Shown one piece after another: positions 1 through 12,771 of a stretch of 64,000 nucleotides of DNA; position 1 is the stretch's first letter; each line of letters opens with the position of its first letter. The position numbers were made by a program, and so were the translations under genes. The notes under the pieces are model-generated. The model was not told the origin of the DNA, ran no database searches, and was given only the letters and a program-made list of their open reading frames with translations. The stretch comes from Aquatica leii (lineage: Eukaryota; Arthropoda; Insecta; Coleoptera; Lampyridae): positions 15,438,001-15,502,000 of the forward strand of contig CM069432.1 in assembly GCA_035610365.1 (NCBI GenBank), in the 5' to 3' direction.

Positions 1-1036
1 GATCAAGACAGACGTTCCAAGCTTGTAACGAATTTTAAGATTCGTGATCCTTGTTACTCTGATGTTCGGGTAATCACAATAAAAGAGAAAGGTATGTGAC
101 CATAAAAGAAAGATTAAACAGGTATAAAAACTTTAATTTAGTAACGTAGAATATTAACAAGAATATATCTAATTCTCAATCCATAGATGTCAGAAGTATG
201 GGCAACACACAATACATAAGTCGAATCGAAATGAATAGCGAAGAAAATTTCGGAATAAATATCGTTTGTACACAGCATGCGATACACTAAAAATGATTAA
301 TGAAATTACTTTAATGGTATTGCAACAATGATAGTAATTACGGAACATAAACAAAAGTTCCGTGAGTGACTTTTCTGACAGCGACAAAATAATTAAATAA
401 ACTTACCCACAATCCAGTACCTACTTGATCGAAGAAAACGTTTTCCCCGGTAAGTGAGCCTGGAATAGTATGAATGTAAGTTGTGTCAACGCAATGACTC
501 ACGAAAGTCGAAGTCTACAAAATTATTAATATAAGAAATTAAATATAAGAACCCGATATATCGAATGCTGTTTCTTCTAATTATTAAAAGGTGAGTATCG
601 CAATCGACTGATGTCGAAGAAGTAACATTTCTTTTTGGTGTGGATAATTAATAGGCCTTCAATTATTTATCGATGTTCATTCCTCCTTGTACTTAATTAG
701 TTAAATCGGAACATGTGGCCAAAGCGTGGCGGAACGTCTATCAAATTAAGAAAGAAATTACAAAAGAATCCTAACAAACCGGATGCACATATCTTACCCT
801 GTGCCGAATAAATTACGTCAAATTCGTAATTAACTTATAATTTCATTTCCATCACAGTTGATGTACTTAAAATCTTTGGATCTTAAACGACACAGACCAT
901 CTTAAGTAGTTGATAGCTTCAAAATGAATTCCGCAACATGTCAGTAACCAGAACGATCGGCAGAGGGCGTCAAAACCGAAATCTAATTTTAATTCAATAT
1001 ACAGGGTATTACGTTATGAAAATTTTGCACGTAACA
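1..1036 (-). repeat. LTR-like repeat, family T copy 1 (cut by window edge)
   Basis: Read on the reverse strand, this segment starts at the TGTTACGTGC-like end near 1036 and runs off the window at position 1. It shares a long collinear series of short matches with 37067-38386, including the terminal block ending CACGTAACA, a block around 'cagaagtat.ggcaac' near 190-210 and one around 'gaaaacgttttcc' near 433. Overall similarity is low, so this is an old copy. The better bounded copy at 37067-38386 has a 4-bp target duplication, which supports reading the family as a long (about 1.3 kb) LTR. No coding potential is seen. Confidence 0.55.
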
Positions 1037-1593
1037 AGGTAGTAATTGTAAAGCACGAAGCAATTTTGTAAGCTTAGGCAACAAATAAAGTTAAACGTAT
1101 ATATATATTAAGATATCTATTTTTGTCAGCTGCTAAACAAAAATTTTTGAGTATTTAAATTTTTTTTTTCAGATTTAATTACTTTCAAAAAACATTTGCT
1201 AAAAGTTCTAATAGGGTAATAGTTTATTGTTATTTTTGTTAAGTTTACTTTATTGCCTGGAAACATTCCTTCCCAGCTGTATCCTTGTTTAATTAATTGT
1301 TTTTTTAACAAATTTCTTTTGTTATTTGGTGCAAGGAAATGTATAAATGTGCCAAGAAAGTAAATCAACAATTAACGCATCCTTTTTATTTGGCACTCAT
1401 TACCAATTTTTTTTGTGAAAAACCCATCCCTGTCCACTGAGTTTTTAGTTAAACAAAACATATTTTTGTTACGATTTCAAGGCAATTACATCATTAACAT
1501 CTTTTGTACTAACAAGTAGCAAAAGACGATCTAACTAAAAGTTTCGGAGAGTAGGGGGTAAGTACAGTAATTAATCGCGCCTGAAAAGTTACG
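1037..1593. other. AT-rich spacer, nothing recognised
   Basis: This stretch is AT-rich with homopolymer T runs and one short reverse-strand open frame (1126-1371) that resembles no family I know. It lies between the family T repeat and the first piggyBac element. Confidence 0.5.
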
Positions 1594-3655
1594 TTAATGC
1601 TCGTGGCTGGTCGTTTTGACCAACTAGGAAATCCTTGTATTTGTCAATATTTTTGTTGTTTATTGAAGGTGTTCAGCTAATGGTATACTTTTTATAGAAA
1701 CTTTATTGACTAACTCGTAATGTAATAAAAAAAAACAAAGTGATATTCTTAATCAAAAAAAAGGTGCTAATTTTCTTCATTTCCTACGCACCTTACACAA
1801 ATATCCACCCTGTGTTCCTTGCAAATATATCTTGAACAAGTTTGACAGGTTGTGATGGTTTTTCTATTTTTCTTTGAGCTACAGTATTCACATCTTCCTA
1901 CAACACTATCAGCTCTTGCGGTTGGCTGCACAGGAATTCTAAGTACGTTGTGAATGCTGGCTCGAATATTCAATGGTATATCCATTGTCAACCGGTTGTG
2001 TATATGCTCAGAACATAACTCTTTGGCTAGGTTTCTCAAAAATTCACGTCTTTTTGAATTTGTTTTAGTGTTGATCTCATAAATGACCTAGCTGTTGATT
2101 TTGCCAATATTCATTTCACAAAAGAAAATTGTTAGTGGTCACCTAGCAGTTTTTTGCGAAACTGAATAACTACCTTTCATCTCGTCGACTTTATCTACAT
2201 TACCCTTGCTTTTATTATAATACAACATAATTTTTGGTAATCTGTTCCCAGAATCTTCAACCTCATAGGAAATAGGAAATCAGAGTTATGTTATTTGTAA
2301 ATCCAAAAATTGTGCTTTTCACTTCTCTTTGTTTAGCATCGACGAATTCTTTCTGAAGCTCTCTTTTATTTCTCTTGATAGTCCCTACAATTGTTTAATT
2401 TTTCTTTAGTAAGTCTTGAGCCAGGTCAATTGAAGTGAACCAATTGTCTATGGTTATATTGCGCCCTGATCCCAGAATAGGGCCAACAAGCCGCTTGACA
2501 ACGTTGGCAGGACTATTATTTACCATGAAAGGACCCTCTGCCTGTTTCCCAGCATAAATTTCCATATTATAAGATTACTAGGAACGTGAGTCGACTAGAG
2601 AAAAATTTTAAAGTCATATCGGGCAGGTTTACTTTTTATATATTGCCGGAAACCGCAACGTCCTCGAAAACCTTCCAGCATTTCGTCTATTGTAGTTTCT
2701 GCTCCAACAGTGTAATTTTCTTAACATCTTTTTACAAATCCTACAAACGAATGCCTGATGGGAGCTAACTTATCTGTTGCTTTTCGAGCTTCTCGGTCAT
2801 GTACATTGTCGAACCGGATACAAGAACACGTGAAAAGCCTGCCAAATACAACAATCCCATAAATGCTTTTACTTCAATGGCGTCTGTATCTCTGGCATCT
2901 CTTCCCCGTGTATAGTTAACATTGTACATACCACTATTTCTTCTATAACTTCATCAGGGAAAAATAACTTCCAAGAGGTTATTGGTGTTACAGCAAATTT
3001 CGATTTGTTTGTGGGACCTTCGCGAAATCTTATAATATTTGCTGCTTTTGCTTTTGTAACACGGGTTTTCGGAGGATATTTACACCACAACATACCTAAT
3101 TTTCCCACATCATTTTCAAGGCGCTGAGACAAAGACACATCGTCATATGAATCATCATCCCCACTATCATTCTGATCAGAATCTGAGTGCTCTGAGTTCG
3201 AATCATGTTCGCTTTCTTCTAGAATATCTTCTTCGGGTTCCGAATCACCTCCAACTATCTCTTCGTCTGATTGTACTTCATTATACAATCTTTGTAAACG
3301 GTCGATTTCTGCTTCATACGCCATTCTACAAAATAAATACGTATATACAATAAGTTATCTGCTATTATCTACTTGATTTTGCCACATTTATTTGATTATA
3401 ACCCTTAATTTCCTTGTAAACAATTAATAATTTGGTACGAACCGTAAAATGCTCGCGCGTCGGTGGAAACGACCAATTGTCAATTTTCAGCTTTTAGCAA
3501 CAGTTTCTGATAAAAACCATAAGTAGACTGGCCGGCTGGTTCGACTTAGAAAGACTCCTAAGCGCGTCGTGAAATGGCGGCCAAAATAAATGTGGGAGGG
3601 GAAGAAATATATGCTCGGCGGCAAATCGACCGGGGTACGAGCGTTCTCGGGTTAA
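1594..3655 (-). mobile_element. piggyBac-like element 1, decayed
   Basis: The element encloses a reverse-strand piggyBac transposase pseudogene. Both proposed ends carry a TTAA (1594-1597 and 3652-3655), the duplicated target used by this superfamily. Just inside them lie related inverted sequences: GCTCGTGGCTGGTCGTTTTG on the left, and, read inward from the right, GCTCGTACCCCGGTCGATTT. The right end also begins TTAACCC, as is common for piggyBac. The left terminus seems to lack some outer bases, and a second TTAA at 1571 is an alternative boundary. Confidence 0.5.
1767..3324 (-). pseudogene. piggyBac-type transposase pseudogene 1
   Basis: The N-terminal frame (3324-2869, 151 codons) opens MAYEAEIDRLQRLY and has a long Asp/Glu/Ser-rich acidic tract, as usual before the DDE_Tnp_1_7 catalytic domain. 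The middle survives only in pieces: around 2390-2565 the reverse strand still reads a segment containing GSGRNITIDNWFTS, the second conserved Asp region of piggyBac. The last frame (2039-1767, 90 codons) is the C-terminal cysteine-rich zinc-binding domain, with CEYC, CQTC, CKEH and CVRC pairs. A functional protein would be about 550-600 residues in one frame, so the stops and frame changes here mean it is dead. Confidence 0.8.
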
Positions 3656-3863
3656 TAGAATTTATTCGGTCTTCAATGTGTCAATTTTGATTCACTTAAA
3701 AAGCCGCCAAAACGAGAAGAAAAAACTACAGGTGTTCGTTTTCACCTGGCAACGCTTAAGGTAAACAAGCCGAACACAACCAGAAGCATATTTATGTCAG
3801 CGACAACACTTAAAGAACACTTAAAGAACAGGAGGGAAATACAAATTGAATAACTTCACAAAG

Positions 3864-5594
3864 TTATAACACTAATTTTTTACGTATTTTGTTATTAAGT
3901 TGACGTCCTGGAAAATTTTTATTTTCTACATATTTTACGCAGCTTAAATTTTCATTTTTATATTTTTGACTTATTTTTAGTGTTTCTTTTCCCATACACT
4001 TTTTGCAATTAATTTTATTGCACTTTGAGCATATTTTGTTACCTTTATTGGAATTGCAAGATGCTTTGACTTGACATTTCCGACGCGTTGTTGTTCTTTC
4101 ATTTGCTCTATTTTCTTTAAAACCCTGAGAATATAAGGGAGTTTTTGAGATATTTAAAGCAAGCTCTTCAGCTAAAGTTAACAGAAAATTTCTGCGGCTG
4201 ATATTCTTTCCTGTTGTTTTTTTTGTATAAAACCCACGAATTTATTCCCGCAATATCAAGGATATTGTAAAACGTATCTTACACATTTGGTCTACTACAT
4301 CTACTCCATATTTACTTTCATTATAAAATTTAATTGTGTTCGGTTTTTTCTTACCATCTAAGTTGATTTGAACACCGGAATGCATAGTGCTCATAAAAAG
4401 AACGTTCTTGTTTTCTTTTCCCTGATAAACTGTCAATGTTGCACTGTCTTTTTTAGCACTATTGTAGAATATAGTTCTTCACGTGCCTTCTTGATTACCG
4501 TAAGTATTTCTTTTCGTGCGCGATTTACAGTTCCGACCATGCTTGTACCCTTTTTCTTCAAATTTTCAGCTAATGAATAAGAAGTAAAAAAGTTATCACA
4601 TGTCACATTACGTCCGCTGTTGAGGTATGGCTGCATCAAACGCAAAACTACATAGTCCCCAAGGCGTTGATTATCAGGTCTTTGATCATCTTTTCCTAAA
4701 TAAAAGAAGCTGTTTATAGTATATTTCGCATTCTTGTCCAATGCAAGCCAAAATTTTTGTTCATATTTATCAGGTTTGGAACCCATGAATTGCGTAAACC
4801 TGCCTCTGATTTGTTGCATTTTTGGCTTTTTGCAATAAAAGCTTCCTAAATATGTGACATAAGAGCAAAGTTATCTGTTTGTAAGCGTACCCCACGGGCA
4901 TATAAAATTGCTATGAACGATTTTAATTCTTCAAGAATTATGCACCAGTTGGGGTCTAATAGACGTCGTCTAGCTTCTTCTTCAGTGCATATTTTAATAT
5001 GTTTCAAAATATTGTCATCAACAATCAGCAGTTGATACCTTACAGACGTCTATATTTTGCCTTGCGAAACTTGTTGGACCAGGAACTTCTTTTAAAATAG
5101 TTTGTTGTTCTCGTCGACGCATGTAATGTCGCCAGGTGCTATTACAGTCCATTTAGTTTTTCAGGTGCCGTAATTTCATTTCCAAGAGAAAAAGCTGAAT
5201 TCGGAACTATTTTACGTTTTCGCCCGCTTACAGTCTCACCGTGTGTTATCAAATTTTTTGCGCTGATAGGAATTACTGCTTGACAGACATTAGAAGTAGA
5301 CTTGCCGAGTGAACATTGCTGTGTAGCAGCCGGCAACGTATTGATTGAAGTACTTGGACTATTTGAAAATTCAAATTTCCTTATTTTATGACATGGACTA
5401 CTTCGTTCAGATGAAATCTTTACAGAATTAGCAACTTCCTGGTCGTGATCTAAACGTGAATGTAAATATAAGTATTCAGAATGCTCTGAGTTTGCTGGTA
5501 AATCGGAATAATTGGAAATATCGGAATGATCTTCCGGTAAATCTTGTAGGGCTTCGAGTAACTCTTTTTCTGTCAATGCACGCTTATTTGCCAT
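3864..5594 (-). pseudogene. piggyBac-type transposase pseudogene 2
   Basis: The start at 5594 opens MANKRALTEKELLEAL and is followed by a Ser/Asp-rich N-terminal region ending near 5142. The catalytic domain is spread over frames 4819-4433 and 4436-4242. Conserved pieces include GRNVTCDNFFTS with a central Asp, KGTSMVGTVNRARKEI, and NESKYGVDVVDQM with the last conserved Asp. The frame continues leftward with a small C-terminal Cys cluster (ICSKCNKINCKKC near 4000-4030) and stops at 3864-3866. Frameshifts separate the pieces. Protein sequence and terminal repeat differ from element 1, so this is a different piggyBac family and not a duplicate. Confidence 0.8.
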
Positions 5595-5813
5595 AGTAAT
5601 TCACACACTCTCCACTGTCTTCTATTATTCGCACTTGACTGAAGTAGTGTTGCAGGGAAAAAAACCAGTCAAATTCTTCTACTGTGACTCGAAATGTATC
5701 AAATGAATCATCAAAATGCCTGCGCAAACACATTGAAAACTGATGATAAGGCACACACACAATAATAATTTTCTTGGAATGGCTCAGACACATTAATTAT
5801 GCGCTATATGTGT

Positions 5814-6030
5814 AGGGGAAAAAAATGTTCCCCCCGGCGGTTCTAGGTATAACTGGTTATAAATCAAAAAGTAAAAAATTAGGAGAAAATATAATTATCA
5901 CATTTTAAACTAGGCCTATAATGAGACAAAGTCATAAAGCGGCAAGGTCGTACATACATAAATACTCTTCTGAGAACGATTTGAATCTATAAAAGGGACA
6001 AATTTGTCCCCTCGGCGGTTCTAGTGTTAA
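5814..6030. repeat. terminal repeat of piggyBac 2 plus internal direct copy
   Basis: The outer copy at 5995-6030 contains a short palindrome (GGGACAAATTTGTCCC) followed by CTCGGCGGTTCTAG and the terminal TTAA. A second copy at 5814-5848, in the same direction, has the same layout: AGGGG, an A-rich core, TTCCCC, then CGGCGGTTCTAG. The two copies are about 180 bp apart. Subterminal copies of the terminal motif occur in several piggyBac families and may be transposase-binding sites; that role is inferred. Confidence 0.6.
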
Positions 6031-6881
6031 AAAGATGAACTTTAACATGAATCCTTGCTCTAGTCTTAATAGATTTATAACAATGGTTTGACTGTTGATA
6101 CAATTTCAACATTCAGAATTTACTCAAATTTTATTTTACATGCTTTCGACCTATGTTGATAACTTTATACTAAAATCATGTATGATTTAAACTAGTTATT
6201 ACGGATAGTTTTTATTATAAAGCTTTATACATCAGGTTTATTAAATTATTTCGTTTACGCATTTTAAAATTTGAACATAAATTATCGGTTTAGTAGAACA
6301 TGTGTATTTCGGTCGAGTTGCTTTTGTTGACCACCGCGGTTTTTTTGCGGATAAGGGTAGCTTTGTCGGTGTCGTAATATTACACACGCCACAATTATTG
6401 TATTGAAATGATTTGCTTAATAACTTAAAATAACCAAGAAAATATTACCCTACAACGGTGCAAGGTAGAAGAAAGTGGCATATAAACATTTTTATAGAGG
6501 ACAGAATTTACTATAAACAACCTTCAATAGTTTAGAAAATACAAGTTCGTTACATTTATTCTGCTTAAATGTACAAAAATTGGAACAAATATATACATAA
6601 AAATCGTGAATGTTTAATTCCTCAGAAGAAGGTGCAAACTTCTGTATTAGACGGAGAAATTATAACCCGAAATCGAACTAATGTAAACAATCAAACCAAC
6701 AAGACGATTACAATTCTACTTACAATATAAATAACTAACTTAAAAGTATAATCGTGTTGCAAATTCCTAAATTAAATTCTTGTACAGATAAACACACAAG
6801 AGTAATTATAAGTAAATTTTTCAATTCCAACCAGTTCTGGTAGCTCGATATAATATGACAAAACAATTAACAAACACAATC
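6031..6881. other. AT-rich spacer, nothing recognised
   Basis: No open frame above background, RNA gene or clear repeat was seen between the piggyBac terminus and the gypsy-1 LTR. Confidence 0.5.
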
Positions 6882-7482
6882 AATAACTTACTCGCCCATG
6901 GTGAACTATTATTCCAATAGCTATCTGAATCCTTTCACCCTAAAATAAAATAGAGAAAATAATTTAACGTTATATTACATTGAACAACCAGATCCCTAGG
7001 AACAAAACAGTAGCGGCAGGTTCTAATCATTAGCGTGTCGGTTCATCTGTTACATAAACATAGTTCGCATTTCCAACCAAAAAGGCAATAAGCAATTCAA
7101 ACTTGTCAATCCTATCAATCACTTAATTGGTATATCCAAGAAAACAACAACGTCATTCTAAACCTTGGAGATAACGATTTAAAGGAAAATTTTCTGAACT
7201 TAAAATCGGCACATTTTGATGATTCCAAACGTTCTTCCGGGTTCCTTTTTTTTCTACTTCAAAAAAAATGTTGATAAAACCAAATTAATCACCAAACGTA
7301 TTTCCTTAAGGTTTTACTTCGAGAATTAGAAGTAACATGCCGGCCCGTATTCAATAAGTATATCAAAAATGCAAGCGCGTTTTGGAAAAACCCATTCGCT
7401 CTTAAACGTGAAAGACAGGCAGTGATTTACGACAGAGACGTATTGCCACAAAATTCACAAAAGAGCAAAAATTAATGTTACA
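6882..7482 (-). repeat. 3' LTR of gypsy-1
   Basis: This is a direct repeat of 12772-13372 with scattered substitutions such as CCAATAG/CCGATAG and GTGTCGG/GTGTGGG. The shared sequence begins at AATAACTTACTCG and ends at TGTTACA on the plus strand. It is followed by the polypurine tract of the element. Confidence 0.8.
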
Positions 7483-8284
7483 AATCCCCCCTTACCAAAG
7501 ACTAGAAGGACCCTACACAGACAAATTAAACCATAGATAAAGTCAACATCGGAATTTGTGGAATCAATACGAGGAGGCGCGTTGTGCGTCATGGGAACGG
7601 CATATGACGGGACCCCAAGTACTAATTTTCATCACGACGAAAATCAAATATCATCTACGAGTAACATAGATAACCAAGGTGAATCAATAAATGATTTACC
7701 AACATCTCAAAGTAAGAACCCAAAAGGTTTTGCATTCCAAAACCGAGAAAGCCAAAGAAAAATTGGTACCGAAATCGGAGAATTTTTGTCTCAAACGCAC
7801 CTACAGCGGTACTCAATGGGTACAATCTACTAAACATCTCAATAACTGACCAATTGCCGTAATCCTTTTAAGAGGAAACTGTCATCGCCGTCCCAACTTT
7901 CAATGGAGTTACAGGCTGATAAACGGATTAGAGAAAATAGTAACCAAAAATAACTAACCAAATTAATAACCCCATAGTGACTTAACTACTTTTCCAAAAG
8001 CCGACTAGCGGAAATAATCTACCAAAACAAGAAGTAAGTCTGTCGAACGCAAGAACAGAAAAGCGGCAACAACCCTAATTAAAAAGTTAAATTGACGTAC
8101 ATGTCAGGAGAGCACACCAAGAATCAAGATGTTAAAGCTCAGTAAAGTCACGTTTAGAGGACTTCTACCTCAGGCAGTATGACACTGATGGGGAATTCTT
8201 CAGCCCCCCACAACAAGGCTATATGATAGCCAAAATTGAGTAGTCTGAACCGAGATTGTCGCAGGAAAGATCCGAATACACAAA
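7483..8284 (-). other. 3' untranslated part of gypsy-1
   Basis: This segment lies between the integrase stop and the 3' LTR. It contains only short frames on both strands (for example plus strand 7558-7833) without family resemblance. An env-like gene could sit here in gypsy-type elements, but no signal peptide, fusion peptide or transmembrane pattern was recognised. Confidence 0.45.
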
Positions 8285-11200
8285 CTAATCATTAGGTGTC
8301 AGTTTATGTCGTTTCCGACCACGATGAGAGCGTACTGAATTATCGTGGACGGAGAGTGTCTCGTTCTCCGAGTCTGAAGAAGTAGAGTAATCTTTCGTAT
8401 AATCTTTTTTCAGGTCTTTCACGTGCCAAATACCCAACGATTCATCTTTATAATTACACACTTCATAGGTCCATGGGGAATCTACGGTCTTAATGCAAAA
8501 ATTTGGGAGCAAGTTTAGCGTTAAAATGCTTAGACGCATCAGATAACGCAAAGTTATGTTTCCAAACGGATTCTCCAAGCTGGTACTTGACTCGACGCCG
8601 ACGTAGATTATAACGACGATGAGTTCGGTCATGAGCTTTCGAAAGTTTTTCTAGGATGGTAGACCTAATAACTTTATAGTGTTTATCGTCTAAAAAAGAA
8701 GGACGTTCCCGATTCTGGAATTCTGCAGCAGGTTTGGAAGTACAGCCAAATAAATTACCAAATAGAACGTGTTCCCTGACACAAAAGGCAAAATACGGAG
8801 TACAACCAATAACGTCATGCTTCGCGGTCCTAATGGCACAACCGATTTTGGATAAATTAACATCCCAAGTACGTTGATTGTTTTTAACGTGATTGTTTTT
8901 GCCGATGATAGCAAGCAGTATGGAGAGTAGAACAATATTGAGAACATAATTTAACAAACTCGCGGCTACGAAATTGTACACCGTTATCAGCGATAATGTA
9001 CTGAGGAGTACCGAACAATAAAAAAATCTGTTCTTCTACAATCTTAGCAACTGTCGAAGCCGTTGCGGTTCGTATCGAGAAGAAACAAGAAAATTTTGTA
9101 AAATTATCTACGCACACAAAGATGTAACAGTAACCTCTAGAAGAACGAGGTAAAGGTTCCACAATGTCGATACATAAAATTTGCCATGGCCAAGAAGGTT
9201 TGGCCCTAGGAGCATATAAACCAGGAGGAACAGTTTGTTCTACTTTGTGTGCAGCGCAGACAGAGCAACGACAAACATATTCCGCAATCTTAGATCTCAT
9301 ATGGGGCCAATAATAACGTTGACGAATGCGTTCAGTAGTTTTTGAAACTCCACAATGACCCGCAGTAGGTGGATCGTGATAATTTCGGATGAGTTGTGTC
9401 CTTTGATTCTTAGGAACTACAAGTTTCCATTCATCAGAAGGATCAGAAACTAAAGATGTTCGAATACGTTTATACATAAGACCATCAGCAACTGACCAAC
9501 GAAGAAACTTCCTAGGCGAAGCCGATATCCAAACACTCAAATCTAAATACCAAGGATCGTCAATAGGTAAAGTAATACCCCGAAACGAAGAAGGAGTTAC
9601 TTTTAAAGTGTCGACAACAGGGTCCGACCGGGAAAAAACGTCGGGTACTACATGTTCTTTACCTTTTTGGTGTAAAATGGTGAAATCGTATTGTTGTATA
9701 CGAATAGCCCACCGGGCTAAGCGACCTGAAGGATTTTGCATTCGATTTAACCAAATAAGAGAATGATGGTCGTTAACTACGGTAAAATGTGTACCTTCTA
9801 GGTAAGGACGGAACTTTTCAATTGCCCAAAGTACAGCTAAACACTCTTTTTCAGTTGTTGAGTAGTGGCGTTCGGCTTTTATCAAAGAACGGTAATATAA
9901 CTTTTTCCCCATCATTAGAATTTTGACTAAGTACCGCTCCGAAACCAAAATCAGATGCATCTGTTTGCACCACAAAAGGTAACGAAAAGTCTGGACAAGA
10001 CAGGATAGGAGTAGAAACTAAATTCTCTTTAAGCTGAAGGAATGCTGAGTGACAATCATCAGACCAAACAAAAGGAACCGATTTTTTTGTAAGAGCATTA
10101 AGAGGCGTGGTCGGAGTAGCAAAGTTAGGGATAAATCGTCTGTATCAACTAGCCATTCTAATAAACCGCCGAATTTCAGTGACCGAAGTGGGAGGTGGAA
10201 TGTTTAAAATAAACTTTTTCGGGATCTACCGATAGACCATGACAATTCACTACGTACCCTAAGTATTTTAATTCAGGTCTACAAAAAGAACATTTGTCTT
10301 TCCGAAGAGTTAAACCAGCTTGTCTAGCACTTGGCTTAAAATTTCCAAACGCTTCTCAAACGTGGGAGTTACAATAATTATGTCGTCTAAATATGCAAAA
10401 CAATAAGGCTCTAATGAAGGCCCTAATATTCTATCAATTAAGCGTTAAAAAGTTGCAGGTGAATTATGCAACCCGACCGGCATACGAGTAAATTGGAATA
10501 GGCCGCGATGAGGAACAGTAAAACCAGTAATCGGTTTTGAGCTAGATGACAAAGGGATCTGCCAATAAGCAGATCATATGTCTACGGTGGTAAGAAATTG
10601 TGCGTATTGAAGACGATCAAGCACAGCAGAGACGTAAGGTAACGGATATGCGTCTTTTTCCGTGACTTCATTGACTTTTCTAAAATCTACACAAAACCGA
10701 TACGAATTATCTTTTTTTTTACCAACACGATTGGGCTAGACCAAGGACTATTTGATAGTTCTACGACACCTAACTCAAGCATTGCGTCTAACTCTTTGTT
10801 CATGACCGACATCATTGTTGGTGACAATGGGTAGTACCTTTGCTTAATGGGTTCAGAATTGGTTCGAATATGATGTTCTACCAACGTAGTACAACCTAAG
10901 CTAGTCGGTTGTCTAGCAAAATGACGTTTGATAATATTTGTCAATCTTTCTGATTGATCCAAAGTCAAATTAGAATCTAAAAGCACGGAGTCAGTAGTAA
11001 TAGCAGTTACCTCGCACCCTAAAGACCAACTGTCGTTACAAAAATTTGGAATAAAATCAAACGCTCTCCAAAAATCGATTCAAAACAAAAGTGATTGCAA
11101 CACTGCTGGTACTATTAAGGTATCAATGATCTTAATTTTACTTCCAAACAAAACGATATGGCAATAGTACCTAGCACAGCACATTTATCCCCATTAGCAA

Positions 11201-11468
11201 TAGTACAAGTTGGAACCGAAGACGGAGATCGCATTAAACCCATGTTTTTCAGACGTTCCCACCCTGGATCACCAACAATAGTACGTGAAGCTCTCGAATC
11301 AAGAAGTCCCCGAAGAGATAAACCCAAAACATCGACCTTAAAGTGAGGGCGCTCGTCCCCCCGAACACTAGCAAAAAGAAAATTAAGGATAGTCTGATGT
11401 TGTTCCGATAACCCAGAAAAAGGTAATTCCGAGCCTAACTGAAGTGTCGAATCTATGCTTCGATCCAT
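8285..11468 (-). pseudogene. gypsy-1 pol pseudogene (protease, RT, RNase H, integrase)
   Basis: Protease lies in frame 11468-11115, but its active site reads LLDSRASRT where LLDSGASRT is expected, so the key Gly is lost. RT starts in frame 10986-10687 with the conserved HHIRTNSEPIKQRYYP and SPWSSPIVLVKKK blocks. The catalytic YLDD is readable on the reverse strand near 10380-10400. RNase H and integrase occupy 9975-8884, with HYSTTEKECLAVLWA, then the H2C2 zinc finger (HDPPTAGHCG and CSVCAAHK), then the DDE core (first Asp in LCIDIVEPLP, second in YIIADNGVQF). The C-terminus continues through 8981-8490 to 8632-8285, ending in an integrase tail with SLGIWHVKDLK. At least five frame breaks are needed, so no functional Pol can be made. 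Confidence 0.85.
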
Positions 11469-11479
11469 ACCTTCTCTAC

Positions 11480-12519
11480 TTACTTTCCCGAAGTGGAAGA
11501 AGTAGCGTTACAATGAGGGCAACTGCGACCAGTCACTCTTTCTTTACCACAACCATAACAATGTCGTACTTGAGGTTTCGTACAATTAGGAGCAAGGTGA
11601 TCCCGTTTCTTACAATTCCAGCATGTGATTGACTGACGAGCATGGGTAGTAGGTCGACTCTGAGGAGTAGCAATTTTTAAAGAAGTATTTACCAAGTGAA
11701 CAGAAGACAATCATTTTGAACCATCCCTAACATAAGCTAAAGTAGGCTTCAATAAACGCGTTGTTCTACGAGATGGAGGAGGTTTGTAGTTATCTAGCGA
11801 AATCTTGTTTAACTCCAGTTGTTTACCACAAGTTATTAGCTGGTCAATGGTAGAAATTGCAGTTAAAACAAGAGCAGATTGGTAAAAAGGAGCAAGATTA
11901 CGACGAATTATTTTTAATTGATCGAGTTCGGAAAGCGGTTTGGATAACCGCTAAAAAAACTCTGCATGATGGTTACATACATTCTAATTGTTTCGTTTGG
12001 ATCCATTGTACGAGCACGAATTTTCTCTATTAAACGATAGTCATAGTCCGCAGGCAAAATTTCCGTCTTCAAGAGAGCGATAACATCTTGCCAGGATCTT
12101 AAATGATGTCTATTTACTCTAAAAAGTAAAAGTGCTTTACCAGATAAAAGTTCTGGAGCCGACACGAACAATTGTTGTGCTGAAACACCCCGAGCCAAAC
12201 TTAATTCCTCGATCCTTAGTAGAAATTCCGAAAGAGAAGACTCTTCACCAGAGAACCGCAAGTTCCACTTACTCAAAGATGTCTTAGCTACAACTGACAC
12301 GGAAGTAGTAGGTACAGGAGGTTCCGATTCAGAGTACGAGTCAGAAGAAGTAATTAAAGTATGTTCTCTTTCCGTAATTGGACCTTTTGTTGTGTTGTTA
12401 GGACTAGAAGCAAGTACTTGTCTTTTTTTGCCTTTGTCTTCAAAATTAGTGCGGATAGTGCGAAGGGATAAACCAAAGTTACGTTGAATAGCACTTTCTT
12501 CTTCGGAGGTGCAAGACAT
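11480..12519 (-). pseudogene. gypsy-1 gag pseudogene
   Basis: The start at 12519 opens MSCTSEEESAIQRNFG. The first 201 codons contain the Gag capsid-like block LSKWNLRFSGEESSLSEFL followed by helices with RTMDPNETIRMYV. The nucleocapsid part is in frame 11710-11480, with one CX2CX4HX4C knuckle (CWNCKKRDHLAPNC) and a second Cys cluster (CYGCGKERVTGRSC) whose His position is Val. The second cluster may be normal for this group of insect elements. A frame break near 11914 separates capsid from nucleocapsid. The sense leader between this gene and the 5' LTR (12520-12771) has no coding signal. Confidence 0.75.
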
Positions 12520-12771
12520 GTTTCTACATCGCCTTTCAACATGTGACCATAACGAACTAATCCTTTTAAATGTCGGAGTAGAGAAATTGCCATCAAAAGT
12601 TGCAAAAACGGACTTCAGTCCAGTAATCGCCTGCTTGATTATGGTACGATTTTCAGCAAAGGGTTTTGAAAAAACAACTGGGGGAAAACAAGCGTCTTTC
12701 TCTATTTTTAAAGCACTGCGTACCTCTTTGCGTAATGCCTCGACTGTTTCAACTTCCTCGAAACCCCAATT

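Larger units (their letters stand above)
3864..6030 (-). mobile_element. piggyBac-like element 2, decayed
   Basis: This second element lies directly right of the first and also reads leftward. Its right terminus is clear: from the outside it reads TTAACACTAGAACCGCCGAG at 6030-6011, which is TTAA followed by a piggyBac-style terminal inverted repeat. The left terminus could not be found; a weak TTAA-containing candidate lies near 3698. The given left limit is the transposase stop codon and is therefore a minimum. Confidence 0.6.

Noticed and set aside
3690-3720. Left terminal repeat of piggyBac 2 at TTAAAAAGCCGCC
   Set aside because: Only a few bases agree with the clear right terminus; too weak to call.
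6870-6890. Target duplication for gypsy-1
   Set aside because: The bases outside the two LTRs (AGTTTC on the right, AAACACAATC on the left) do not match, and the LTR edge is ambiguous, so none is claimed.
7558-7833. Forward 91-codon frame in the 3' part of gypsy-1
   Set aside because: It lies antisense to the element, has no domain and no neighbours; it is a shadow in untranslated sequence.
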